From DAMCAP01 sp032059445 (GTDB lineage Bacteria > Bacillota > Clostridia > Oscillospirales > Ruminococcaceae): a stretch of DNA of 64,000 nucleotides. This document shows, piece after piece, positions 52,841-61,967 of this stretch. The translations under genes and the position numbers were made by a program. The stretch is from assembly GCA_032059445.1 (NCBI GenBank), contig DAMCAP010000008.1, positions 1 to 64,000 of the forward strand. Direction: 5' to 3'. The notes below the pieces were generated by a model that worked only from the letters and a program-made list of their open reading frames with translations, ran no database searches and was not told the DNA's origin. The first letter of the stretch is position 1. The number at the start of each line of letters is the position of its first letter.

Positions 52841-53887
52841 CTAGCTGCCTTTCGCTGCAAAGACCAGCAGGCGCTTAACGTTGACCGATACCTTCTGCCC
52901 ATGCTGGTAGTCTGCATCCCATTCAGTTACTGCCGTCATCAACTCTCCACCGATCGATAAACGCAAAAAGATTTCTTTCCCCACAGGTTGCATCGATACC
53001 ACCTCAGCCTCCAGCCCAGTCCCGTCATTACTTAGGAGCAAATCCTCTGGGCGTACGCCGGCGGTAATCTCACCACTTAGCTCTGCGGGGTTATACAGCT
53101 GCGAAACGACTGCTGCTTTGCCTTTTACAAGCAGAGAGCTGCTCTTTGGGTCATAGCTTGCAGGAAAGAGATTGATTTTCGGGCTGCCCAAAAAGCCCGC
53201 TACAAAGATATTATTTGGCTTGTGATACATGTTTTTGGGGGTATCGTACTGTTGCGCGATGCCCTTGTCCATAATCAAAATCCGATCCGATATACTCATT
53301 GCTTCTTCCTGATCATGGGTGACAAATACGGTAGTAATCTTTAGCTGCTGCTGTAGGCTTCTGATTTCATCGCGCAGCTCTATACGTAGTCGGGCATCAA
53401 GATTAGAAAACGGCTCATCAAGCAGTAAGAGCTTTGGCTTTTTAACCAGTGCGCGCGCAATTGCTACACGCTGCTGCTGCCCGCCCGAGAGCTGAGCAGG
53501 CTTTCGTCTTCTAAGCTCCTCAAGCCTAAGCAGTTTGATCATTTGTTCCACATCTTCGGCTCTTTGGTGCTTTTTTACTCTTTGCATCTTAAGTGGAAAC
53601 GCTATATTTTGCTCCACCGTCATATGCGGATAAAGGGCATAGTTTTGAAACACCATGCCAATATCCCTCTCTTCGGGATCAACCTGTGTCACATCGTGAT
53701 CATCGAAGTAGATATTGCCCTGCGAAGCTTCTGTAAGCCCAGCCAGCATTGCCAGCGTGGTGCTTTTGCCACAGCCACTGGGGCCAAGCAGGCATACCAG
53801 CTGACCGTCTTCAATGATCAGGTCTAGATCCTTTACAGCTATTGTGTTGCCAAATAGTTTGCTGAGATTACATATCTGTATTTTCAT
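52841..53887 (-). CDS. ABC importer ATPase, MalK/UgpC-like
   Basis: Start chosen at MKIQICNLSK (53887) with GGAGA upstream. About 348 aa. Walker A GPSGCGKST, signature LSGGQQQR, Walker B LLLLDEPFSNLD, H-loop THDQEEA, then a C-terminal TOBE-type regulatory domain (about 235-348), the mark of MalK/UgpC energy subunits. First gene of a complete four-gene importer, order ATPase-permease-permease-binding protein. Confidence 0.95.
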   Translation of the reverse strand: MKIQICNLSKLFGNTIAVKDLDLIIEDGQLVCLLGPSGCGKSTTLAMLAGLTEASQGNIYFDDHDVTQVDPEERDIGMVFQNYALYPHMTVEQNIAFPLKMQRVKKHQRAEDVEQMIKLLRLEELRRRKPAQLSGGQQQRVAIARALVKKPKLLLLDEPFSNLDARLRIELRDEIRSLQQQLKITTVFVTHDQEEAMSISDRILIMDKGIAQQYDTPKNMYHKPNNIFVAGFLGSPKINLFPASYDPKSSSLLVKGKAAVVSQLYNPAELSGEITAGVRPEDLLLSNDGTGLEAEVVSMQPVGKEIFLRLSIGGELMTAVTEWDADYQHGQKVSVNVKRLLVFAAKGS

Positions 53888-53950
53888 TTGGCTCTCCACT
53901 CATTTCTTTTGCTTGGTTAATCCAAAATAGCAAGGGTTGCTTCCGGCTCT

Positions 53951-54478
53951 TTACCGTTTAACCCGATAATCTTTACAAATAGGCCTANNNNNNNNNNTTT
54001 CATAGAGCATCTCTCGAAGCACATCGATAAGCACACCACTTTCCTGCTCACGGTGTATTTTAGAAACTACCACACCGAGATCCGGATGCCCTGAAAGCTC
54101 TCCGCCCCAATTGCCACGATAGGTCATCGTTACGCCACAGCTGGGGCTGCCTTCTATACCAACTACGCCGATAATCTCGAAGCTCTGTGGGTTTTGCTGA
54201 TATTCCGCCATCTGCTCTATAATGGGCTGTAAGATCTTACGACAATGTGTTCTAAAAAACACATTGTCAAACTGATCCTTGGTATGCCCCCAGCGCTTAC
54301 TTCCATACAAAGTAAACTCAGGACAAGGTAGCTGTATGAGCTGTATATTCTCTTCAATTGCCCTTACGACAAACTTCTTTCGCAAAATCTCTTCTGGGCT
54401 TGGCTGCTGTTTGCTGATATTTGTAACCTTTGAGGCAGTATTTAAAATACAATGACTGACAAACAAGACTTTTTTCAT
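53951..54478 (-). CDS. TudS-related putative desulfidase (CD3072-like)
   Basis: About 175 aa. MKKVLFVSHCILN, the GSPSCG motif (around residue 120) and the WGGELSGHP segment match the small desulfidases related to thiouracil desulfidase TudS, which hold a [4Fe-4S] cluster via cysteines such as those in HCILN and SPSCG. It removes sulfur from thio-nucleobases in characterised relatives. Ten N at 53988-53997 lie near the C-terminus. Divergent from an L-cysteine desulfidase gene. Confidence 0.82.
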   Translation of the reverse strand: MKKVLFVSHCILNTASKVTNISKQQPSPEEILRKKFVVRAIEENIQLIQLPCPEFTLYGSKRWGHTKDQFDNVFFRTHCRKILQPIIEQMAEYQQNPQSFEIIGVVGIEGSPSCGVTMTYRGNWGGELSGHPDLGVVVSKIHREQESGVLIDVLREMLYEXXXXRPICKDYRVKR

Positions 54479-54696
54479 CTGATTTGCTCCTTAATCTCCA
54501 CGTAATTCAATCTGCATTATAGCATCATACAAAATATAAGTAAAATCGTTGTTATCTATTACCAAAGGGTAACTATAGATTTTCTCTATAAGAAGACGCA
54601 AAAAAGTAGATCTTTTTCGAAATAATACTGTAAATTTCCCTAAGTTGTGCTATAATGTACTTAATAATGCATCGAATTAACTTGGAGGATACTGCA

Positions 54697-55974
54697 ATGA
54701 AACAAAGACTAATCCAGCTACTTAAGGATGAGGTAAAACCTGCCCTTGGCTGTACAGATCCAATCGCAGTGTGTTTGGCGGCGGCTAAAGCAAAAGAGAT
54801 CTTAAATGACGAGGTAGTCGCTGTAGAGGTAATCACCAGCGGCAACATCTTTAAAAATGGTATGTGCGTAGGCATCCCCGGTACCGATAGAATTGGTCTG
54901 GTAATCGCAACTGCGCTGGGTATCTGTGGCGGAGATGCTAGCCTAGGGTTAAAGGTGCTCGAAACCCTCACCCCCGAGACTGTCCGCTTGGCAGAGGAGA
55001 TGATGGATAAAAAAATTATCGCTGTACGCTCTATCCCCAATACTGCCAGCGTGTACATAAATGTCAAGATTCAAGGTATCGTTACCGACTGCGAAGTTAC
55101 AATCGAAGGCATGCACGACACCTACACCTACCTAAGACGGGGTGATCAGGTGCTGCTTAGCACCGATAAAAGCACTACCACTACAGAAAAAGTCAATATC
55201 TTTGATTCTCTAACCCTCAAAGAGCTGGCAGAGATTGCAACGACCTTTACCGAAGAGGAAATCGGCTTCCTTTGGGAAGGCGTAGAGATGAACAAAGCCA
55301 TGGCCAAATACGGCATGGAGCACGATGTAGGTGGTCAGATCGGCAAATCCATCCAAGAAGCTATGAAAAATAAAGACCTCTCTAACGACCTGCTGGCCAA
55401 TGCGATGCTGTGGACAGCATCTGCCTCCGATGCTAGAATGTCTGGCGTACCACTGCCTGTAATGAGCTCCAGTGGTAGTGGTAATCACGGACTTACCGCG
55501 ATATTACCGATCGCTGTATATGCAGAGATGTACAACTCCCCTAAGCTAGAGGTGCTGCGTGCACTAGCGCTTAGCCATCTGTTGACCTCTTATATCAAGA
55601 GCTATACTGGCAGATTATCAGCAGTATGTGGCTGCGGTGTAGCGGCAGCTACGGGCTGCTCCTTTGGCCTTGCCTACCTGATGGGCCTAGGCTACAACGG
55701 TATGGAAAAAGCCGTAGAAATGATGATCGCTGGTATCAGCGGCATGATCTGCGACGGAGCAAAAGCTGGCTGTGCAGTTAAGCTTGCAATCGCAGCTTCT
55801 GCAGCAGTAGAAAGCTGCATGATGGCGAAGACCTTTGCTAGCCTCCCTAAGTTTAATGGTATTGTGGGCACGACAATTGAGCAAAGTATCAAAAACCTGG
55901 GTACCGTCTGTAATCTGGGCATGATCGAAACAGATAACGTCATCCTCTCTGTAATGAATAGCATGAATAAGTAA
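54697..55974 (+). CDS. L-cysteine desulfidase family protein (CyuA/YhaM-like)
   Basis: Start chosen at MKQRLIQLL (54697), with TTGGAGGA upstream; a longer frame exists. 425 aa. The family signature PALGCTDPIAVC and the cluster cysteines in CGCGVAAATGCSFG and CDGAKAGCAVK fit the iron-sulfur L-cysteine desulfidase (UPF0597) that degrades cysteine to pyruvate, ammonia and sulfide. Next to asparaginase and opposite a TudS-like desulfidase: a sulfur/amino-acid catabolic set. Confidence 0.92.
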   Translation: MKQRLIQLLKDEVKPALGCTDPIAVCLAAAKAKEILNDEVVAVEVITSGNIFKNGMCVGIPGTDRIGLVIATALGICGGDASLGLKVLETLTPETVRLAEEMMDKKIIAVRSIPNTASVYINVKIQGIVTDCEVTIEGMHDTYTYLRRGDQVLLSTDKSTTTTEKVNIFDSLTLKELAEIATTFTEEEIGFLWEGVEMNKAMAKYGMEHDVGGQIGKSIQEAMKNKDLSNDLLANAMLWTASASDARMSGVPLPVMSSSGSGNHGLTAILPIAVYAEMYNSPKLEVLRALALSHLLTSYIKSYTGRLSAVCGCGVAAATGCSFGLAYLMGLGYNGMEKAVEMMIAGISGMICDGAKAGCAVKLAIAASAAVESCMMAKTFASLPKFNGIVGTTIEQSIKNLGTVCNLGMIETDNVILSVMNSMNK

Positions 55975-56027
55975 TCTAAGCCCCTATCCTCCGTAGTTAA
56001 TCTAATTAATTTCGCATTAAAACAAAG

Positions 56028-56062
56028 CAGATACCCCAGTATAAACATGGGTATCTGTTTTT
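56028..56062 (+). terminator. Terminator of the L-cysteine desulfidase gene
   Basis: Stem CAGATACCC / GGGTATCTG and TTTTT. Confidence 0.9.
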
Positions 56063-56115
56063 GCTGTATTTCGATCCGACTATAAACCAAGCAACACCAG
56101 AAATGAGGTGCGCCT

Positions 56116-57096
56116 ATGAACAAGCAGAGAATTGTCATCCTAGCTACCGGTGGCACCATCGCCGGTAAAGGCGAGCAGGGTAAAACAGGTGGCTATAAGC
56201 CAGGCGAGGTAGATATTGCTACCATTATCCATAGTGTACCAAATATCGATACATTGGCAGATATCGCAGCAGAGCAGGTACTTAATACCGCTAGCGACAA
56301 TATTACTTGTGCCGATTGGTTAAACCTCTCCAAGCGGATCAATCAACTGGTGCTACGTGATGATGTAGACGGTATTGTACTAACCCATGGCACCGATACA
56401 CTAGAAGAAACAGCTTACTTCTTACATCTCACCGTTAACACGACTAAGCCCATTGTTTGTGTGGGCTCCATGCGGCCTTCTACAGCTACCAGTGCCGACG
56501 GTCCCTTTAATTTATTTCAGGCAGTTGCCCTTGCAGCCAGCCCATCGGCTTGGGGAAAAGGTGTGCTGATCGCTTTTGCTGATGGTATCTACAGCGCAAG
56601 AGATGTACAAAAAATCAGCACCTTTCGTACCGAGGGATTTTCGGCTAGAGATCTGGGCTGCCTTGGCTATATGCGAGATCAGCAGCCATGTTTCTATCAA
56701 GCACCCCTCAGGAAGCATACACATACGTCGGAATTTGATATCTCCAAGATCGATCAGCTTCCTAAAGTAGAGATTGCATACTTTTACATCGATGCAGACC
56801 CCGCTCTGCTGCAAATGTTGCTGGATAGCTGTGATGGGGTTGTAATTGCTGGAGCTGGCAACGGTGGCTATAGCACCAAATGGAAAGACACCCTAAACAA
56901 CAGCAATGTTCGTAATATCCCCATCGCAACAAGCTCTAGAGTATCCAATGGTATTGTTACCCTCCACCCCACTTCCCCAAAGCAGTGTATCCCATCCGAT
57001 ACCCTCAACCCTCAAAAGGCCCGTGTTTTGCTGCAACTGGCATTAACGAAAACCAGCTCAATAGATCAAATTAAAGAGATCTTTCAGCAGTATTGA
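56116..57096 (+). CDS. ansA: L-asparaginase
   Basis: 326 aa. Catalytic threonines in ILATGGTIAGKGE (first Thr) and GIVLTHGTDTLEETA (second Thr-Asp), plus the GSMRPSTATSADGPFN active-site loop. No signal peptide, so a cytoplasmic enzyme that releases ammonia from asparagine. Its own start follows ATGAGGTGC. Monocistronic but in the amino-acid catabolic neighbourhood. Confidence 0.95.
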   Translation: MNKQRIVILATGGTIAGKGEQGKTGGYKPGEVDIATIIHSVPNIDTLADIAAEQVLNTASDNITCADWLNLSKRINQLVLRDDVDGIVLTHGTDTLEETAYFLHLTVNTTKPIVCVGSMRPSTATSADGPFNLFQAVALAASPSAWGKGVLIAFADGIYSARDVQKISTFRTEGFSARDLGCLGYMRDQQPCFYQAPLRKHTHTSEFDISKIDQLPKVEIAYFYIDADPALLQMLLDSCDGVVIAGAGNGGYSTKWKDTLNNSNVRNIPIATSSRVSNGIVTLHPTSPKQCIPSDTLNPQKARVLLQLALTKTSSIDQIKEIFQQY

Positions 57097-57148
57097 TGTT
57101 ATAAGCCTCTCCCCTGCCTCATAAACTGAAAGGCAGGAGGTGATTTGG

Positions 57149-57655
57149 TTGCCCTTAATTGTTGAGCCCTATAATCGGCAAAAGGCCATAGCATATGCGC
57201 ATCAATGGGCTTTTTCGCGTAATCCCAGGTATTATAACTTTGATACCGTAGGGGGAGATTGCACCAGCTTTATCTCCCAGTGTGTATATGCGGGCAGTGG
57301 AGTGATGAACTATAAGCGTGATGTAGGATGGTATTATGTTTCCGCCGCCAACCGCTCAGCGGCTTGGAGCTCGGTTGTACATTTCCATCGCTTTATGGTT
57401 AACAACCGAGGTGTGGGCCCCTTTGGTCGAGATGCCACCATACAAGAAATGGTGCCGGGTGATATCATACAATTGCGTATCGATCAAGAGCGATTTCACC
57501 ACTCTCTAATCATCGTAGATATACTAGGACACAATGCGCCAAACAACATCTTAATTGCGACTCACTATTATGATAGTGATTACCGCCCTTTGAGCACATA
57601 TGACTATACTGATATCCGCTTTATCCATCTCGAAGGAGTGCGCAGACAGGTTTAA
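57149..57655 (+). CDS. Amidase-domain protein (putative amidase_6)
   Basis: 168 aa from a TTG start (57149) with AGGCAGGAGG eight bases upstream; the GTG upstream overlaps that site. NRQKAIAYAHQWAF, the GGDCTSFISQCVYAG block (catalytic Cys) and the FHHSLIIVDIL (catalytic His) place it in the putative amidase_6 family, papain-like peptidases seen in Firmicutes. No signal peptide or membrane anchor is evident, so its target is unclear, perhaps spore-related. Confidence 0.88.
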   Translation: MPLIVEPYNRQKAIAYAHQWAFSRNPRYYNFDTVGGDCTSFISQCVYAGSGVMNYKRDVGWYYVSAANRSAAWSSVVHFHRFMVNNRGVGPFGRDATIQEMVPGDIIQLRIDQERFHHSLIIVDILGHNAPNNILIATHYYDSDYRPLSTYDYTDIRFIHLEGVRRQV

Positions 57656-57667
57656 TCGATTATAAAT

Positions 57668-57706
57668 AAGAACCTCCACAGTACTACTGTACCGTGGAGG
57701 TTCTTT
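57668..57706. terminator. Terminator after amidase-domain gene
   Basis: 15-bp stem AAGAACCTCCAC / GTGGAGGTTCTT, T-rich on both sides; serves converging genes. Confidence 0.9.
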
Positions 57707-57738
57707 ATATATATGATCGAACTTTCAGTTTGATATGT

Positions 57739-58770
57739 TTACCAAAGGCCGAGGGTATGCTGCAACAGCAAGCTTACCACAGTAATACCTACCCAACAGC
57801 AAAATCCCATCACAATTGGCTTACCGCCGGATTTAATCAGCTTTACTATGTTGGTGTTAAGCCCAATTGCTGCCATAGCCATCACGATAAAAAACTTACT
57901 TAGCTCCTTAAATGGTGCAAAGATCGATGAAGGAGCACCAAGGCTTGTAGCAATCGTGGTAATCACAGAAGCTAGGATAAAGTACAGGATAAAAAACGGA
58001 ATGATCTTCTTAAGGTCTACTTTTTTCCCGTCAGCATTGGTTTCTTTCCTACTGCGCATAAAAGCCAATGTTAATGTAATCGGTATGATGGCTAGAGTCC
58101 TTGTTAGTTTTACAGTAACAGCCTTATCAAGGGTTGCCGAGCCAAGCTGATACATGCTATCCCAGGTAGAGGCTGCAGCAGTAACCGATGAAGTATCGTT
58201 GATTGCAGTACCGGCAAAGATGCCAAAAGTCTCGCCAGAAACCTGTGAAAACCCAAGCCATGCTCCCAGAGAAGGAAATATAATCGCTGCAAGCACATTA
58301 AAAAAGAAGATTACAGATATGGCCTGCGCCACTTCTTCATCATCTGCATCGATTACCGGCGCAGTAGCCGCAATTGCAGAACCACCACAAATAGAGGAGC
58401 CCACACCTACCAACGTCGAAATCTTGGCCGGCACATGCATCACCTTGTGCAATACAAAGGCAATAATCAGTGAGGTAGCGATTGTGGCAATGATGATTGG
58501 TAGCGATTGCTTCCCTGTCTCTAATACTACTGATAGGTTTAAACCAAAGCCTAGTAAGATCACCGCATACTGAAGAATTTTCTTAGAAGTATATTTTATA
58601 CCAGCATCAAATCTGCTTTTATCCTTAAAGAATAAAGCAATTAACATACCTGTGATGATTGCAAGCACAGGGCCACCAATTATAGGAAGCATCTTCCCAA
58701 GGTACCACGCAGGTATAGCTATGCCCATGCAAAGTAAGACTCCGAGCCAGTTCTTCTTGATTGCGTTCAT
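57739..58770 (-). CDS. YeiH-family putative exporter
   Basis: Start chosen at MNAIKKNWLGV (58770), eight bases from AAAAGG. 343 aa, about ten membrane helices. The VGVGSSICGGSAIAATAPVI and FAGTAINDTSSVTAAA motifs are hallmarks of the YeiH family. It has been proposed as a sulfate or sulfite exporter, not proven. Its place near two desulfidase genes is consistent with sulfur handling. The upstream leader contains a strong hairpin at 58869-58903. Confidence 0.9.
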   Translation of the reverse strand: MNAIKKNWLGVLLCMGIAIPAWYLGKMLPIIGGPVLAIITGMLIALFFKDKSRFDAGIKYTSKKILQYAVILLGFGLNLSVVLETGKQSLPIIIATIATSLIIAFVLHKVMHVPAKISTLVGVGSSICGGSAIAATAPVIDADDEEVAQAISVIFFFNVLAAIIFPSLGAWLGFSQVSGETFGIFAGTAINDTSSVTAAASTWDSMYQLGSATLDKAVTVKLTRTLAIIPITLTLAFMRSRKETNADGKKVDLKKIIPFFILYFILASVITTIATSLGAPSSIFAPFKELSKFFIVMAMAAIGLNTNIVKLIKSGGKPIVMGFCCWVGITVVSLLLQHTLGLW

Positions 58771-58868
58771 GTTCATATCCTTTTCTGATTTAATACACAA
58801 TTTCTTGATAAAATGATTAGTACAACTGCTGAAAGCTAGGTCTATAAAACAGTGACTTGACAATGAAC

Positions 58869-58903
58869 CACCCTTCTGTGAGAGCGTATCTCATAGAAGG
58901 GTG
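58869..58903. terminator. Strong hairpin upstream of the YeiH gene
   Basis: Arm 58869-58883 (CACCCTTCTGTGAGA) pairs with 58889-58903 (TCTCATAGAAGGGTG), one G-T wobble, loop GCGTA. There is no T-run. Confidence 0.55.
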
Positions 58904-59134
58904 TTCCCTTATGCATTTATAAAGGTCTATCGTTTTGCTAATTGCTATTGACAGGATGCCAATAAACTAAAATTAGTATCCTTATTATATCTCATTAATA
59001 ATAAAATGTCCACTGCAAACACCAATTTGATTGCAATACTCTGAAATATGTAAAAAAATCAAATGCGGATTTTGCACGCATAAAACAGATATTGCTGCCT
59101 TTTTTTGATTGGTCTAGCGCTTTTACACATTCAA

Positions 59135-59290
59135 TTATGCCTCCCCAATACCTAGCATAATCTCATTACCGATTTGCGCCCAATCCTGCGACATAAAGGC
59201 ACAAATAATAGCTGCTATGATAGTTGGGATAGCTGCAACAGTATCCCCAAGTTTTACTATGGGCAATTCAGTTACCCTTAAAGGCTGGCA
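59135..59290 (-). pseudogene. Possible C-terminal remnant of a membrane protein
   Basis: The frame reads about 50 codons (VTELPIVKLGDTVAAIPTII on, with AAIICAF hydrophobic core, ending MLGIGEA then stop). No good start codon or ribosome site is found, and the frame is closed upstream by TAA. It looks like the tail of a degraded gene; no family identified. Could also be chance. Confidence 0.3.
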
Positions 59291-59372
59291 TCTTTATTTA
59301 TATCATCAGTTTCATTGAAATAATATCCAGTATGTGATAATATTTCCTTATATATAGTTTGGAGGAAAAGTT

Positions 59373-60635
59373 ATGCATAAGTTCTTTAAAAAGCATATGA
59401 TTCTTTTAACCCTGCTTATCGTAATTATTGCGTATCAAGGTTTGGCGATTTATCAAGCAAGTAAACCTATCCCCATAGAGCAAGCGTTAGCGGATTACGA
59501 CTATATGTGGGAAATGCTTGAGGAGAATTACCCCTTATTTGCTGTAGCCGAGCGTAAGACAGGAAAAAGCAAAGAGCAAATCAAAGCAGATTATAGGAAG
59601 CGCCTAGTTTCTCAAGACTCTGAATCAATCACCCTCGAGAACTTCCATAATCATTTAAGCCAGTGCTTAAATGAGTTTCAAGGTGTGGGGCATCTTAAAA
59701 TAATAAATGCGCAAAATTATCGTTCCATAGTAAAGGGCGCAGAGTTAATGTCGGAAACGAATACGAATGCTGATATGCGAACATTCTACGATTATGTGTA
59801 TGGAGATCTCCATTTACCACACACTCAAAGCACTTATAAGGTGCTTGCTCAAAATGCCCTTGGCGTTTCAGTTAACGGAAGTACGAAAAACTTAACCTTT
59901 AAGGACTATGGGCAAGATACAGCCTATGTATCAATCCGATCTTTTATGGGTGATTACATTGAAAAAGATGCCCCCGTTTTACTAAAATGGTTTGAAGATA
60001 ACGCACATAAGAAGAATATTATCATAGATGTTACCTCCAATGGTGGTGGAAATGATTATTATTGGGCGAAAAACATCATTGCTCCCAATATTTCCGAACC
60101 AAAATATCGGAGCAATTATTTTTTGATGAAGGATGGCAGAGATACCAAAGGACTTTATATTGGCATTAAAGATCGCTTAATCTCAGATTGGTCTGAGGTC
60201 AGGAGCTTGCCAAAGCTTGAAGCAGCAGATTTAGAAGGCATTGCTTATGTTGGGCAAACTAACTTCACAGTAAAGCCGAGCCGAACAGAACCAATACTAA
60301 CAGGAAATGTTTATGTGCTGATAGGTGAGCGTTCTTTTTCATCAACAGAAGGGTTTGCAGGTTTTTGCAAGCAAAGCGGGTTTGCAACACTTATTGGCAG
60401 CCGCACAGGCGGCGACGGTGCCTCTGGAGTAACACCGATAGCGAAAGCACTACCCAATACAGGTATTTTAGTGTTCTACCGATGCTGTAACAATCTTAAC
60501 CCTGATGGAAGCTCGAATATGCAATATGGCACAGCTCCTGATATCCCAGTATACGGCGGCAAATCTCCCCTTGAAACCTGCTTAGATAAACTAGGGCTGG
60601 CAGATGTAATACCAAGAAATGTTAGATCGCATTAG
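59373..60635 (+). CDS. S41-family C-terminal processing-type peptidase
   Basis: 420 aa. One N-terminal membrane anchor (residues about 8-28), an N-terminal helical region, and the S41 catalytic domain with the Ser in VYVLIGERSFSSTEGFAGFC, the NIIIDVTSNGGGND strand and a C-terminal GTAPDIPV segment. No PDZ domain is evident, so it belongs to the PDZ-less branch common in Clostridia rather than CtpA. GGAGGAAAAG precedes the start. It acts outside the membrane. Confidence 0.88.
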   Translation: MHKFFKKHMILLTLLIVIIAYQGLAIYQASKPIPIEQALADYDYMWEMLEENYPLFAVAERKTGKSKEQIKADYRKRLVSQDSESITLENFHNHLSQCLNEFQGVGHLKIINAQNYRSIVKGAELMSETNTNADMRTFYDYVYGDLHLPHTQSTYKVLAQNALGVSVNGSTKNLTFKDYGQDTAYVSIRSFMGDYIEKDAPVLLKWFEDNAHKKNIIIDVTSNGGGNDYYWAKNIIAPNISEPKYRSNYFLMKDGRDTKGLYIGIKDRLISDWSEVRSLPKLEAADLEGIAYVGQTNFTVKPSRTEPILTGNVYVLIGERSFSSTEGFAGFCKQSGFATLIGSRTGGDGASGVTPIAKALPNTGILVFYRCCNNLNPDGSSNMQYGTAPDIPVYGGKSPLETCLDKLGLADVIPRNVRSH

Positions 60636-60694
60636 TTATATGCTCATATTACTATCATTTCCTCAACCTATTATTTAATGACTGATGGTTGTTT

Positions 60695-60717
60695 ACTTCT
60701 AACCTTAGAAGTTTTTG
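60695..60717 (+). terminator. Terminator of the S41 peptidase gene
   Basis: Stem ACTTCTA / TAGAAGT with short loop and TTTTTG. Confidence 0.8.
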
Positions 60718-60821
60718 TATTTATAGCATTTGGAAAAATTCAAAAATATTTAGTATAATATTAGAACCGAAACGGAGATTTTAACGACTAAATAAATGAA
60801 AGCAATTAGTGAGGTGATGGG

Positions 60822-61367
60822 ATTGGAGCTTTAGATAGTGGTAATATAACAAGAGAGCTAATTAAAAAATCAAAGAATGGCGACAATAAAGCTTTCGAGC
60901 AGTTAATGAATCCCCTATTGAATATCATTTACAATTATATCAAAAACCATATATCTGTTTATGAAGATTCAAGAGATGTCTTACAAGACACAATGCTCTC
61001 CATTTGGTTGTCGCTAGAAACATTTACCTTTTCATCTTCATTTAAAACGTGGTGCATTGGAATTACACGGCGAAAAATTGCTGACTACTATAGAAAGTAC
61101 TACAAGATTGAGTATGAAGCCTTAGGAGAATATGAAAACGAGTTGATTGCAGAAGATCAGTATCAAAAACTTAATGATATTGACACTGTAGATAAAGTAT
61201 TGTCTATTTTAAATGAGAAGGAAAAGGAACTGATTTTTTTAATTTTTAAGGCTGAATTAAGTTATAGTGAAATTTCAGAAATAACTTTGATCCCTATCGG
61301 AACGATCAAAAGCACTATCTCCCGTATAAAAAACAAAGCAAGGAAGTACTTAGATGAAGGGAGATGA
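60822..61367 (+). CDS. ECF-type sigma factor with non-canonical start
   Basis: From Met at 60906 only 153 aa would be made, cutting region 2.1. The open frame goes back to an ATT at 60822, which has GAGGTG five bases before it, and the added residues (TRELIKKSKNGDNKAFEQLM) complete sigma region 2.1. There is no ATG, GTG or TTG in this stretch in frame; a base error that moves the nearby ATG (60816) into frame is also possible. Region 2 (DVLQDTMLSIW, SFKTWCIGITRRKIADYYRK) and region 4 (LSYSEISEITLIPIGTIKSTISRI) are clear. Confidence 0.85.
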   Translation: MGALDSGNITRELIKKSKNGDNKAFEQLMNPLLNIIYNYIKNHISVYEDSRDVLQDTMLSIWLSLETFTFSSSFKTWCIGITRRKIADYYRKYYKIEYEALGEYENELIAEDQYQKLNDIDTVDKVLSILNEKEKELIFLIFKAELSYSEISEITLIPIGTIKSTISRIKNKARKYLDEGR

Positions 61368-61371
61368 TTTC

Positions 61372-61680
61372 ATGAATTGCAATGAAGCACAAGATTTATT
61401 ATTCGATTTTTACAATAACAGCGTATCTTCTAAAGAAAAAATAGAGATTGCGCGTCATCTCTCAAAATGCAACTTATGTAAAAAGGAACTAAGTGAAGTA
61501 ATCAAGTTATCAAGACTTTCAAAGCAATTAGACGATGTACCAGAAGATATATTTAAAACTGCTTTTATAAAAATACCAAACAGAGAAAATAAATTACAAT
61601 TATCAGTAGTTTGGAATGAACTATATTATTCTATTAAAATTGCAAAGCAAGCAGTTAACCTTGCTATGCAAATAATTTAG
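61372..61680 (+). CDS. Zinc-finger anti-sigma factor (ZAS)
   Basis: Start at ATG 61372 with AAGGGAG upstream. 102 aa. The N-terminal zinc-binding anti-sigma domain NEAQDLLFDFYNN to HLSKCNLCKKEL (H-x3-C-x2-C) is complete. There is no obvious membrane helix, so it is a soluble anti-sigma unless a neighbour anchors it. Four bases after the sigma gene: a classical sigma/anti-sigma pair. Confidence 0.9.
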   Translation: MNCNEAQDLLFDFYNNSVSSKEKIEIARHLSKCNLCKKELSEVIKLSRLSKQLDDVPEDIFKTAFIKIPNRENKLQLSVVWNELYYSIKIAKQAVNLAMQII

Positions 61681-61692
61681 GAGGAAAATATT

Positions 61693-61956
61693 ATGTCTGA
61701 AAGTATTCCAGTAAAAGAAATTAGCGAAATGTTGGACAGTGTTTCGGATAAAGTTCCGAAACTCATCAAAGGACTTATGGGAAGCCTATATTCAGCAGAA
61801 TCAGGTAGGAATATGGGTCAAGCGGTTGGTAACTTTTACAAAGAAATAGTTGAGGCTGGTATACCCAAAGAAGACGCATTAAAAATGTCTAAAGACTATA
61901 TGCTTTCGTTAAAAGACATTGCCGCCAACATGGGAAAGTCAAGCGACAACGGGTAA
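61693..61956 (+). CDS. Small acidic protein of the ECF operon (87 aa)
   Basis: Soluble, helical, with an AGGAGGAAAATATT ribosome site. Ends GIPKEDALKMSKDYMLSLKDI. This C-terminal block is matched in the next gene (GISQPDAKALAKDFSLSKII): G-I-x2-x-DA-x4-KD-x-x-LS-x3-I. Family not recognised. Position after an anti-sigma gene makes it a candidate sensor, chaperone or regulon member. Confidence 0.72.
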   Translation: MSESIPVKEISEMLDSVSDKVPKLIKGLMGSLYSAESGRNMGQAVGNFYKEIVEAGIPKEDALKMSKDYMLSLKDIAANMGKSSDNG

Positions 61957-61967
61957 AAGATAATAGT

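Larger units (their letters stand above)
58771..59372. other. Leader and intergenic region with hairpin; possible gene remnant inside
   Basis: A 15-bp hairpin with loop GCGTA lies at 58869-58903, in the leader of the YeiH gene; it could attenuate or terminate transcription coming from the right. The rest to 59134 shows no gene. From about 59290 down to 59135 (minus) is an open stretch discussed separately. A plus-strand promoter for the S41 gene probably lies near 59300-59360, but no clear hexamers were fixed. Confidence 0.5.

Noticed and set aside
54655..54696. Longer N-terminus of the L-cysteine desulfidase
   Set aside because: The GGAGG ribosome site lies just before the internal ATG at 54697, and family members start with that Met.
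58771..59372. SAM or other sulfur riboswitch ahead of the YeiH gene
   Set aside because: No conserved riboswitch core motifs were recognised; only an isolated long hairpin is present.
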